Of a stretch of DNA of 64,000 nt, positions 24,975 to 33,900 are shown piece after piece. The stretch is from an uncultured Phycisphaerales bacterium. GTDB taxonomy: Bacteria > Planctomycetota > Phycisphaerae > Sedimentisphaerales > Anaerobacaceae. Position 1 is the first letter of the stretch, and each line of letters starts with the position of its first letter. Both the position numbers and the translations under genes were made by a program. The DNA lies in the NCBI GenBank assembly GCA_937927975.1, contig CALEZT010000187.1, positions 58,675 to 122,674 of the forward strand, in the 5' to 3' direction. Below the pieces are notes generated by a model. The model saw only the letters and a list, made by a program, of their open reading frames with translations. It did no database searches and was not told the origin of the DNA.

Positions 24975-25697
24975 ATGGAGGGCCATCGAGTGTGTGGAGA
25001 TCGCTGGGTAGCGTACTTCGATATCCTGGGATTCCAGAATATGCTTGAGAAGAGGAAGGTTCCTGGACATCTTCCCCTTTTTGTGAAGAACTACTATGCC
25101 CACGTGCTGGACGCCCTGAAAAGGGCGACGGACTATTCCTTGGACGATCTTTCTATCGCTTGGTTCTCGGATTCGTTCCTACTCTCTGCGCGTGATGATA
25201 CTGTCAGGTCATTCGCCCACATTGTATCGGCAGCCGGCGATTTCTTCAGGGAGGCGGTCGGCTCGATGATGCCTTTGCGTGCAGCAGTGGCTTTCGGTGA
25301 CTTCTATACGGACACGGAGAACTCGGTATTCGTCGGGCAGGCCCTCATCGATGCCCACAAATGCGCCGAGGCGCAGGACTGGATCGGCCTCGTCATCACG
25401 CCAGATGCATACAAGGCACAGGAGAAATTCGACGACAGTAATCTCCTGCGTGACCGTGACTACGTCGAGTATGACGTTCCCTTCAAGGAGGGCAAGTTCG
25501 AGCGTCTGTATGCCTACAGGCCCGACAGCAATTGCGATTTTATTGATGACATTTTGGACCAACTTCGCCAGATTCAGAGTTCCGCCAAGCATGATCACCC
25601 TGATGAATACGAGCAGAAGCATCGACAGAAGTATGAACGCACCATCCAGTTCTACGAAAGGTCTCCTCGTACCGGTGTCAGGACTACCTGGCGTTAG
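24975..25697 (+). CDS. Nucleotidyl-cyclase-fold-like protein of unknown function
   Basis: A 240-residue protein. The order WVAYFDILGFQNMLE, LSIAWFSDSFLLSA, PLRAAVAFGDFYT and FVGQALIDAHKCAEAQDWIGLVITPDA parallels a class III nucleotide cyclase: a metal-Asp strand, a second acidic hairpin, the H-T-G-like strand and the 'G-x-A-V-N-x-A-A-R-L' helix. The second acidic position is Asp in FSDSF. No receptor or membrane domain is attached. Such stand-alone proteins are widespread and uncharacterised, so cyclase activity is a hypothesis. Base composition is lower in GC than in neighbouring genes, which would fit horizontal transfer. Confidence 0.6.
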   Translation: MEGHRVCGDRWVAYFDILGFQNMLEKRKVPGHLPLFVKNYYAHVLDALKRATDYSLDDLSIAWFSDSFLLSARDDTVRSFAHIVSAAGDFFREAVGSMMPLRAAVAFGDFYTDTENSVFVGQALIDAHKCAEAQDWIGLVITPDAYKAQEKFDDSNLLRDRDYVEYDVPFKEGKFERLYAYRPDSNCDFIDDILDQLRQIQSSAKHDHPDEYEQKHRQKYERTIQFYERSPRTGVRTTWR

Positions 25698-25777
25698 ACA
25701 GACCCAGGATGAGGGTTCTGGCAGCAACTCGTTTCATCGATCCTCGGTCAGATTGGCGTGCAGAGCACGGTCTGTTC

Positions 25778-26182
25778 TCAATCCACGACGCCTTTTTCCT
25801 TCGAGCCGATGAGGAAGCAGAGGGTTTTGTCTTCGAGTTCGTAGAACTTGATCATGGCGTTCTGCTTCTCCGACTTTCCACCGCCGCTGCGGATTTCGAC
25901 CGCGACGTACCACAGGTCGCCCTGCTGGTAGGGGGCGCCGGTGACCGTGACCTCACTGACCCATTGGCCGACTTCCTTGGTCTTCTTGATCTGGTCCCAG
26001 AAGAAGGGCGGGTAGAGGCGGTAGGACAGGTTCAGTTTGCAGAGCGTGGTCTGGTCGAGGTCCGCGAGCGCCCGGCCGGACTGCTTGACGATCGCCAGGC
26101 AGGCCTCTTCTTTCGTCATGCCGTCGGCGGGCAGACCGGAGTCCGGGTCCAGGATCGTATCGACTTCCTCCGCCATGACCAT
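25778..26182 (-). pseudogene. Orphan C-terminal fragment of a LolA-like sigma regulator
   Basis: About 134 residues beginning near MVMAEEVDTILDPDSG and continuing GLPADGMTKEEACLAIVKQ match only the C-terminal domain of the two regulators at 20600 and 22541 (compare NPDDGLPATGLTPQEAAEKI). The anti-sigma, transmembrane and LolA-like parts are missing and there is no sigma gene beside it. No signal peptide precedes it, and the upstream DNA holds the promoter of the divergent LamG gene. It is read as a remnant, though a short expressed protein cannot be excluded. The frame stays open to 26344 but without recognisable sequence. Confidence 0.6.
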
Positions 26183-26201
26183 CGCGTCGGCCGGTTTCCG
26201 C

Positions 26202-26229
26202 TTGCCATTTGCCGCTGGGGGGCTAGAAT
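26202..26229 (+). promoter_or_regulatory. Promoter of the LamG/F5-8C gene
   Basis: TTGCCA (26202-26207), a 16-base spacer and TAGAAT (26224-26229), about 130 bases before the ATG at 26365. Confidence 0.65.
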
Positions 26230-26364
26230 GAGGAGGGTTTGGCGGCACGAATCCATCCGATGAGACACCGATGCATAACGAACGCCGCTGGCAGAGCGTC
26301 GAGCAATCTGGCGTGTGACAGAACGAAGCACAGGATTCACTCACAATCTGAAGGAGGATGTGCC

Positions 26365-28701
26365 ATGTTCACGCGATCGTTTCTCGTACTGTTTTCATCC
26401 CTGACGCTGGTTCCCATCTGGTCGGCGCCGGCTGCCCCGAACGATCTGGTTCTCTATTGGCCATTCGATGAGGGCTCGGGAACGACCGTCAAAGACCGCA
26501 GCGGCAACGGAAACGATGGGACCATTGAAGGCGGCGTTCTGTGGGTTCCCGGCATGGTCCGCACGGCGCTGCAGTTCAACGGCGCCAATTCAGTCGTGGC
26601 GGGGCCGCACATTCCCTTCAACAATCGCAGCTTCACGCACGCCATGTGGGTGAACCCGTCGTCGCTGGCTGCTGTGCAGTCGGTCTTCTCCCAGTATCAG
26701 GCCAGCAGCGCCAACCAGGGGCTGCACTACCGGATGGGCACCGACGGGAGCGTTCGCATGGGATTCTATTCGAACGACCTGGATATCGCTGCGGGAACGG
26801 TCCGTGCGAGCGTCTGGTATCACCTCACGTTCTTGTATGACCTCCAGACGCAGAACCGCCGGATCTACGTCAACGGCGTTCTCGTGGGGCAGGGCTCTTC
26901 CGCCCCTTATCTTGGAGCCACGGGCGACACGCTCGTCGGCACGTTCCGCAGGCCGGACCGCCCGGATCGCGTGCCCGAGTGGTTTGACGGGATGATCGAT
27001 GATGTTCAACTGTACGATCGGGCCCTGGCCGACGCTGAGATTCAGGAGATCATGCTGGGGCTGAGAGACCCGTCTCTCGCGTACGACCCCAGTCCCGCCG
27101 ACGGGGCAGCCGACGTGCCGGCCGACGTCTCTCTGAGTTGGAGCGCGGGCGAATCCGCGATCTCGCACGATGTGTACCTCGGGACGGCCCCGGAGGACGT
27201 CAGCGAGGCGGGTCGGAACGATGCCAGAGGCGCTCTTCTCGGCCGGGACCAGACGGCTACCCACTACGATCCGGCCGACCCGTTGGATTTCGGGACGGTC
27301 TATTACTGGCGCGTCGACGAGGTCGTCGCTCCAGGCAACGCGATTACCAAGGGCGAGGTCTGGAGCTTCACGGTCGAACCGTATGCCTATCCGATCACCG
27401 GCGTCACGGCCACCGCGTCCAGCGCCCAACCCGATCGGGGACCCGAGAACACCGTCAACGGCTCCGGCCTCGACGACTCGGACGGGCATTCGACCGAGTT
27501 GAAGGACATGTGGTTGACCGACGGCGCCGTACCAGCGTGGATCCAGTTCCAATTCGACCGAGCCTATAAGCTCGATGCGATGTGGGTCTGGAACTCGAAC
27601 CAGGCGATCGAGAGCATCGTGGGCTTCGGCGCCAAGGATGTCGCGATCGAGTACTCCGTCGACGGCCAGGCATGGACGACGTTGGCGGACGCAGCGGAGT
27701 TCGCCCAGGCGAGCGGATTGCCGACCTACTCGGCGAACACTACGGTCGATCTCGGCGGCGTCATGGCCCGCTTCGTCAAGCTCACCATCAAGACCAACTG
27801 GGGCGGGGTCGCGCCCCAGACCGGCCTCAGCGAGGTGCGGTTCTTCCACGTCCCGGTGCAAGCGTTCGCTCCCGAGCCGCCGACGGGGGCGACGGATGTT
27901 GCGATCGATGCGGTTCTCAACTGGCGACCGGGTCGGGGAGCCTCCTCGCACACCGTGTACATCGGGCCTGACCGCGCCGCGGTGGCCGAAGGCAGCGTTC
28001 CGGGAAACGCCGTGGCCGATCACGCCTACAGCCCTGCGGATCTGACGTTTGCCACGGAGTACTCCTGGAAGGTCGATGAAGCAGGCGATTTCGGCTTCCA
28101 CGCGGGTACCGTCTGGGTCTTCACGACGGCGGAGTTTGCCGTCATTGACGATTTTGAGGGTTATGATGACGACATCGACGCCGGCACGACTCTCTATCAA
28201 GCGTGGGTCGACGGCATGACCACCCACGCCAGCGGCTCGACGGTCGGATACATGGAATCCAGCGGCGGGACGTTCGGCGAACGGAAGATCGTCCACCGGG
28301 GTGGTCAGTCCATGCCCCTGACATACGATAACGCCGCGTCGCCGTTTTACTCCGAGGCCGAGCGGACCTTCGACTCCCCGCAGGATTGGACCGCCCATGG
28401 AGCGGACGTCCTGAGCCTGCACTTCCAGGGGATTGCGGAGAACTCCGCCGAGGGTCTGTACGTCACGATCAAAGACAGTTCGGGCAAGTCGCGGACGGTT
28501 GCGCACCCAGACGCGGCGGCCACGAGAACCGCATCCTGGCAGCAGTGGAAGATCCCGCTGGCCGAGTTCGCGTCGGCCGGCGTGAAGGTGACCTCTGTCA
28601 AATCGCTGACGATCGGCGTCGGCAACCGCACCGGCCCCGCCGCGGGCGGCGCGGGCAAGATCTACATCGATGACATCGGATTCGGCCGTTCGGCAGAGTA
28701 A
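26365..28701 (+). CDS. Secreted LamG/Fn3/discoidin (F5/8C) protein
   Basis: A 778-residue exported protein. Signal peptide about 1-24; LamG domain about 26-234 (LVLYWPFDEGSGTTVKDRSG, WYHLTFLYDLQTQNRRIYVNG, MIDDVQLYDRAL); Fn3-like domain about 236-338; F5/8C carbohydrate-binding domain about 340-490 (TVNGSGLDDSD, WIQFQFDRAYKLDAMWVWNSN, RFVKLTIKTNWGG); a second Fn3-like domain about 497-585; and a C-terminal beta-sandwich about 590-778 (IDDFEGYDDD, VTIKDSSGKSRTVAHPD, IYIDDIGF). The last domain recurs in the 12364-15780 protein. There is no enzyme domain; glycan binding is inferred. AAGGAGG lies seven bases before the ATG. No dockerin-like or sorting tail is visible. Confidence 0.87.
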   Translation: MFTRSFLVLFSSLTLVPIWSAPAAPNDLVLYWPFDEGSGTTVKDRSGNGNDGTIEGGVLWVPGMVRTALQFNGANSVVAGPHIPFNNRSFTHAMWVNPSSLAAVQSVFSQYQASSANQGLHYRMGTDGSVRMGFYSNDLDIAAGTVRASVWYHLTFLYDLQTQNRRIYVNGVLVGQGSSAPYLGATGDTLVGTFRRPDRPDRVPEWFDGMIDDVQLYDRALADAEIQEIMLGLRDPSLAYDPSPADGAADVPADVSLSWSAGESAISHDVYLGTAPEDVSEAGRNDARGALLGRDQTATHYDPADPLDFGTVYYWRVDEVVAPGNAITKGEVWSFTVEPYAYPITGVTATASSAQPDRGPENTVNGSGLDDSDGHSTELKDMWLTDGAVPAWIQFQFDRAYKLDAMWVWNSNQAIESIVGFGAKDVAIEYSVDGQAWTTLADAAEFAQASGLPTYSANTTVDLGGVMARFVKLTIKTNWGGVAPQTGLSEVRFFHVPVQAFAPEPPTGATDVAIDAVLNWRPGRGASSHTVYIGPDRAAVAEGSVPGNAVADHAYSPADLTFATEYSWKVDEAGDFGFHAGTVWVFTTAEFAVIDDFEGYDDDIDAGTTLYQAWVDGMTTHASGSTVGYMESSGGTFGERKIVHRGGQSMPLTYDNAASPFYSEAERTFDSPQDWTAHGADVLSLHFQGIAENSAEGLYVTIKDSSGKSRTVAHPDAAATRTASWQQWKIPLAEFASAGVKVTSVKSLTIGVGNRTGPAAGGAGKIYIDDIGFGRSAE

Positions 28702-29174
28702 TTGCCGTGGCGTCCAACGCTCTCTTGATGCCGACGTGGGGCCTGCGTCCACAAGACAAAGGCCCCGCGCTCATTGCGTCCCTGCTTGGCTCTTGACGAG
28801 AGCGGAGGGTTCGTCGGGGGATTCGATTCAGGCGACGTAGGGTCGCCGGGCGAGCAGGTGGTGTGGACTCTTGAGAATCTTCTTCCGGGCTTGGGGCAAG
28901 GGGAACCAGGGGGCTCGATCCGTTTCCGCGAAGGAACGCCCCTTGGCGTCTGCGGTACACCAGCAGTCCTGCGCCTTGTCCAGGCGTGGGTTGCGTGTCC
29001 GAATCCCGTTTCCCCCAAAAGAACAGGTGGCGATCCACATGCCGTGAATCGCCACCCGAGAGTATCCTTCACAACGCGTGCTGCGCGTATAACGACCAGA
29101 ACTCCTCCCGTCCGCCTCACGAGCGAACTGAGCGGCGGATTGCGATGCAAAGATGTCCAGCCGTTTGGCCGTTC
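28702..29174. other. Intergenic region with a degraded tRNA-like stretch
   Basis: No protein gene is supported. At about 28987-29019 the plus strand reads GCGTGTCCGAATCCCGT followed by TTCCCCCA, like a tRNA T-arm and acceptor 3' strand, but one T-stem pair is broken and no matching D-arm, anticodon arm or 5' acceptor can be laid out. A 7-bp inverted repeat (GGGGCCT...AGGCCCC, around 28737-28766) follows the LamG gene without a U-run. Confidence 0.35.
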
Positions 29175-29642
29175 TTAGTAGCGAGGCCGTCCGCCGCCGC
29201 CACTGCCGCCGCGGTCCCGACCACCGCCACCGCCGCCGCCGCGATAGCCGCCGCCACCGCCGCCGCCACCACGATAGCCGCCACCGCCACCGCCGCCGCC
29301 ACGATAACCGCCGCCGCCGGGCCGTCCGCCGCCGCGCGGGCCGCCGCGGTCGCCGCCGGGCCGTCTGCCGCCACCGCCGCCGCCGAAACCGCCGGGGGCG
29401 GCCTTGGCACGGCCTTGCTCGACGTGGATCACGCTACCCTTGAGTTCCTTGCCTTCCATGCCGGTGATCGCGGCCTTGGCCTGCTCTTCATTCGGCATCT
29501 CGATGAAGCCGAACCCTCGAGATTCGCCTGTGGCGCCGTCTCGAATAATCTTGACCGATGCGACATCGCCGAACGCAGCGAAGGCTTCCTTCACTTCGTC
29601 CTCGGTGGTGTCGGGGGCAAGATTCCCGATGTAGATGTTCAT
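29175..29642 (-). CDS. Glycine-rich RRM RNA-binding protein
   Basis: A 155-residue protein. One RRM domain at about 1-80 has RNP2 (IYIGNL) and RNP1 (RGFGFIEM) with the aromatic residues that stack on RNA bases. The tail is almost pure Gly/Arg (GGGGGGRRPGGDRGGPRGGG, then repeats of YRGGGGGGGG), an RGG-type low-complexity region. Bacterial homologues (Rbp of cyanobacteria and planctomycetes) bind single-stranded RNA and are often cold-induced. ATG 29642 follows AAGGAAGGTAGG. The leader of at least 70 bases has no firm promoter call. Confidence 0.93.
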   Translation of the reverse strand: MNIYIGNLAPDTTEDEVKEAFAAFGDVASVKIIRDGATGESRGFGFIEMPNEEQAKAAITGMEGKELKGSVIHVEQGRAKAAPGGFGGGGGGRRPGGDRGGPRGGGRPGGGGYRGGGGGGGGYRGGGGGGGGYRGGGGGGGRDRGGSGGGGRPRY

Positions 29643-29878
29643 TGACCTACCTTCCTTTCGCAGGAGTCCTGAGTTATAGAGGGCATACCGGCTACACAGG
29701 CTACAACGCATCACCGCGTAGGTGTTTCTTACTGTAGGATGCCCGTTGTCTGATCATGCTATACCAGAATATGGGAAACAGGGGAATAGGCAGCAAGAGT
29801 TTTTTGACGCAAATCCATCACGTATTTCCCGAAAAGAGATCCAGGGCCTGCGATCCCGTCGGCGGAAGGATCAGTTCG

Positions 29879-30745
29879 TCATGGCTTTCGTTTCAGCGTC
29901 ACTTGGGGCCCGCGGAGGTAGAAGGGCGTCAGGGCCAACGGGTCCGCGAACCGGCCGAGCTGAGCTTTCTGCCATCCGAGGCGATGGACGTTGGCGGCGC
30001 AGGGGCTCCACTGCGATTCCGGCAGCACGAGGATTCCCTCCTGCACGAACTCCTCGCGGTGGTACAACAGGCCGTCGCCGATGACGCCCAGGGGGGCTTC
30101 GCCGCCGAAGCCTTCGACGATCTCCCGGGCGGTCAGCAGAGAGTCAGGGTGGATCTTCCGCCATATGTCGCTTCCCGGGCCCGGGATCCGATAGTTGGGG
30201 AACTCGTCGCCGGGACTTCGAGTCACGTCGGCCTCCACGGGGACTCGGTCATAGACGCTGACGTAGAACTGGCCTCGCTTGGCGTCGAATAGTGCGGCAA
30301 TCCTATTGGGAAACTCGGGTATCTGGGGATCCGCTTGATCGGCCGGGTTCGGGACTCCTGTGCCCAGATTGGCCGCGACGACATCCAGCGAATCCACAGC
30401 GACGATCCGTGTCCCTTGCGACAGGTGCATGGTCTTGGCCATGGCCACGGCGATTCTCAATCCGGTGAAACTGCCGGGTCCGATGGCGATGTGGATCTGC
30501 TCGATGTCTTGTGGGACGCGGCCCTGTCTGGTCAGCAGGGTCTGGATGGCCGGGAAGATCTCGGCGCTGTGTTGCATGGGACTGGAGAAGGACAACTCCT
30601 CAATGACTCGGTTCCCGATGGCCAGGGCCGCCGAGCCGATGCGGCTGGACGTTTCGACCGCCAGGATCAGCGTTTTCTGTCCTGAAAACGCCATATTCTC
30701 GATCATTTCTGGGGTGTCGCCCCGAGAAGGGATTGTCGTGCTCAT
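29879..30745 (-). CDS. tsaB: tRNA threonylcarbamoyladenosine biosynthesis protein TsaB
   Basis: A 288-residue ASKHA-fold protein. LILAVETSSRIGSAALAIG, the MQHSAEIFPAIQTLL segment, IHIAIGPGSFTGLRIAVAMAK and IVAVDSLDVVA are the TsaB (YeaZ) signature. TsaB scaffolds TsaD and TsaE to place the t6A modification on ANN-decoding tRNAs. It is somewhat longer than E. coli TsaB because of an insert near residues 125-150 and a C-terminal extension. ATG 30745 has GAGG eight bases upstream. An in-frame ATG nearer the first conserved strand would give a more usual N-terminus. Confidence 0.93.
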   Translation of the reverse strand: MSTTIPSRGDTPEMIENMAFSGQKTLILAVETSSRIGSAALAIGNRVIEELSFSSPMQHSAEIFPAIQTLLTRQGRVPQDIEQIHIAIGPGSFTGLRIAVAMAKTMHLSQGTRIVAVDSLDVVAANLGTGVPNPADQADPQIPEFPNRIAALFDAKRGQFYVSVYDRVPVEADVTRSPGDEFPNYRIPGPGSDIWRKIHPDSLLTAREIVEGFGGEAPLGVIGDGLLYHREEFVQEGILVLPESQWSPCAANVHRLGWQKAQLGRFADPLALTPFYLRGPQVTLKRKP

Positions 30746-30846
30746 TTTTGGTGCCTCAATTTGCCCGCGGTTGCGGCGCGATACTGGATTCTACTGGGGA
30801 CGGTTCTGATTTTATCGGTCAAACAATCTGGGGGGAGATTTTTCCC

Positions 30847-30875
30847 TTGCAAAAAAGTGGCTATTTTAATAGATT
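30847..30875 (+). promoter_or_regulatory. Promoter of the secretin gene
   Basis: TTGCAA (30847-30852), a 17-base spacer and TAGATT (30870-30875), about 105 bases before the TTG start. Confidence 0.55.
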
Positions 30876-30983
30876 GAAGTCGTAACTCTGTCCTACATCC
30901 TTACGGTGGAGGTTTTGGCAACCAACTTCGGTAACAGGTTTTCCCATAAGAGGGTGACGACATTATAGGCAGGAGGTTAGGTT

Positions 30984-33900
30984 TTGGACAGGCCAAGTGT
31001 GTACGCAAAGTCTGTGCGGAAGGGGACCCTTTCGACAATTCTGGCGTTGGTCTCGCTTACCGCGGCATGTCTTGTGCATGTGACTCCGTCACCGGCAGCG
31101 CAGGGGGATGAGGGCGCCACGCTGCGTCCCATGGTCCAGCACATTGTGGGAGTCGGTCAGCAGCAGTACGACCGCGGCTACTACAGTGAGGCCGAAAAGA
31201 CCTTCGAGGCGGCCCAGAAGTACTCGCAGTACCTCGACCCGGTCGAGCAGCGCAAGCTGACGTCTCTGCGGGACAAGGCCGGCAAGGCCGTGGCGGAGCG
31301 CAAACGCATCGCCGACGCCCGTCAGGCCGCCGAGCGACTGAGCCAAAAGGGGGAGCTTGCTGCTGCGCGCACGCAGCTCGAGAGCATCCGGGGCAGCGAG
31401 TTCCTGACTCCTCAAGAGCGTCAGGAAGTCACGACCCTGCTGGGGAAAGCCAATCCTTCCGCGACTCCTGCCGCCGATAGGATCACTGCGCCCTCGCAGA
31501 GCAGCGTCGCGTCGCCTGCCTCCCTCGTCTCGACCACGCCTGCGGAGTCGTCCCAGGTCGCCCAACCGGGCGCCGGCGACGCGCTGGACCGGTACAAGAA
31601 GAGCATTTCCGAAACCTACCTGACGAGCAAAGCCGCCTATCTGAACGGCGATCTCAAGACTGCTAAAGAGGGTTTCGCCAAGGTCCTGCAGAGCCCCATG
31701 ACGCCGTCGCCGATGGCGGAGGAGGTCCGCGGATACCTGGCGGACATCCAGTTGGCCGAGGCCGGCAAAGCGGCGGCCCGTCCGGTGGCGCTGGCCGACG
31801 TGTCGGCCCAGGCAATGCCGGCGGGCGGCGCAGTTGTCCTGTCGAACACCCCTTCGAACTTCCGCGCTCAGACTACGCCCGTCGGGCAGGGCGAGCGCGA
31901 GCGTATCCAGGAACTGTACAATCGCAGCCGGGAATTGTACATTCAGGGCGAGCTGATCGCCGCGCGTCAGGGCTTTGCCGAGGTGGCCGCCAGCGGTCTG
32001 ATCTCGGCCCCGCCGGGACTACGTCCCGAGGATTACGTCGCCCAGATCGACGCGCAACTGGCCAACCAGGAGATGGTTCCCGTCCCGGCAGTCTCGGGGC
32101 AGATGAATTCGGCTCCTCGCACGGTTCCGATGCAGACTCCGTCGGGCCTGATCCCGTTGTCCGAGCAGCCGACCGCCGGGCAGGGCGGCTCCTTCGTCGA
32201 TGAGATCAATCGACGCAGGAATACGATTCGCAGCTATGTCGAGAATGTGGTGAACAGCTCCGTCGCCCAGGCCCTGAAGTTCATGGCCCAGGGCGACTTC
32301 GTTTCCGCGCGGGACAACATCGACGGCGCCGTGCGCGCGGTCAATCAGTATCAGGCCTATCTCGGCGACGAGCTGTACAAGCAGCACATGCAGCGGCTGA
32401 ACGGGACCTCCGAGAGCATCGCGGAGGCCCAGGCCACCCAGGACCGTCAGCAGGGCGAGCAGCGGCTCCGCGAGTCCGCCGAGGCGCAGCGACGGGTCCG
32501 AGAGAAGGCCGAGCAGGATCGTCAGGAGAGGATCGTCGAGCTGATGACCCGCGCCAAGGCCTATTGGAAACAGCAACAGTACGAGGCTTCGCTCGGCCAG
32601 ATCGAGTCTCTTCTGGTCATCGATCCGCTCAACGACGAAGCGCTGACGATGAAGGACATGGTCGAGGACATGATCTACTTCCGCAAGCAGCTCGCGCAGG
32701 AGAAGCTTGACCGCCGCCAGACGGCCGACATCAAGCTCAGCACCGACGAGGCGACCATTCCCTACGCGGACGAGATCACCTATCCGAAGAACTGGCGCGA
32801 GATCGTCGAGAAACGCAAGCCCGACGCGCCGTTCCAGTTGGATCCCTCCAATACCAAGGTGTACGAGCAACTCGAACAGGAAGTGGATCTGTCGGCGATC
32901 ACGCAGGCTACCCCGGCCGGCGAGGCTTTCGATATCCTGCGTCGCTCGATCGATCCTCCTCTGAACATCGTCGTTTTGTGGCGCGACCTGCTGGATAATG
33001 CCAACATCGAGTCCACCAGCCCGGTGGACTTCGATGGTCCGTCGAATATTCGTCTTGGCACTGCCTTGGACAACATGGCGAGCGCCTTGAGCGATCCTCT
33101 GGCCGGCGTGGACTACCGGGTGGAGTACGTCATCAATCGCGGCGTGGTCACGTTTGCGACGCGCGCGGGCCTGCCGGCGAAGAAGATGGAAACCCGTGTC
33201 TACGATGTCTCTGACCTCGTCAGTCCGCCCGCCAACTACGGCGGCATGGCCGGCATGATGGGCGGCATGGGCGGCATGATGGGTGGCATGGGCGGCATGG
33301 GCGGCATGATGGGCGGCATGGGCGGTGGCATGGGAAGCTACGGCGGCGGCATGGGTGGCGGCATGATGGGCGGCATGGGCGGCATGGGTGGCGGAATGGT
33401 GGGCGGCATGGGTGGCATGGGCGGCTATGGCGGCGGCATGGGTGGCATGGGCGGCGGCATGATGGGCGGCATGGGCGGCATGGGCGGCGGCATGGGCGGC
33501 TATGGCGGCGGCATGGGTGGCATGGGTGGCGGAATGATGGGGGGCATGGGTGGTATGGGTGGCGGCATGATGGGTGGCATGGGGGGTATGGGTGGTATGG
33601 GAATGATGGGTGGTATGGGAGGAAGCACCAGCTACCAGAGCGTGTCCATGGCCTACGGCCTGCGTGACCTGCTTCAGCAGAGCATCGATCCGGAGAGCTG
33701 GTACGACCTCTATCCGGATACGGCGCTAGGTACGATCACGATCTTCCCGCAAGAGAGCCCGAAGAAGCTGGCCATCTATCAGACGCCGGAAGTACACAAG
33801 CGAATCGAAGTCCTGCTGGACGAGCTCCGCAAGGCGCTGGGACATCAGGTCTCGATCGAAGCCCGGTTCCTCGCGGTCACTGAGAATTTCCTTGAGGATA

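Noticed and set aside
28987..29019. A tRNA gene
   Set aside because: The T-arm-like sequence has a broken pair, and no anticodon arm, D-arm or matching 5' acceptor strand could be placed.
33240..33624. A CRISPR-like or minisatellite array
   Set aside because: The periodic GGCATG units are codons of a Gly-Met-rich protein segment in frame with the secretin; there are no spacer units.
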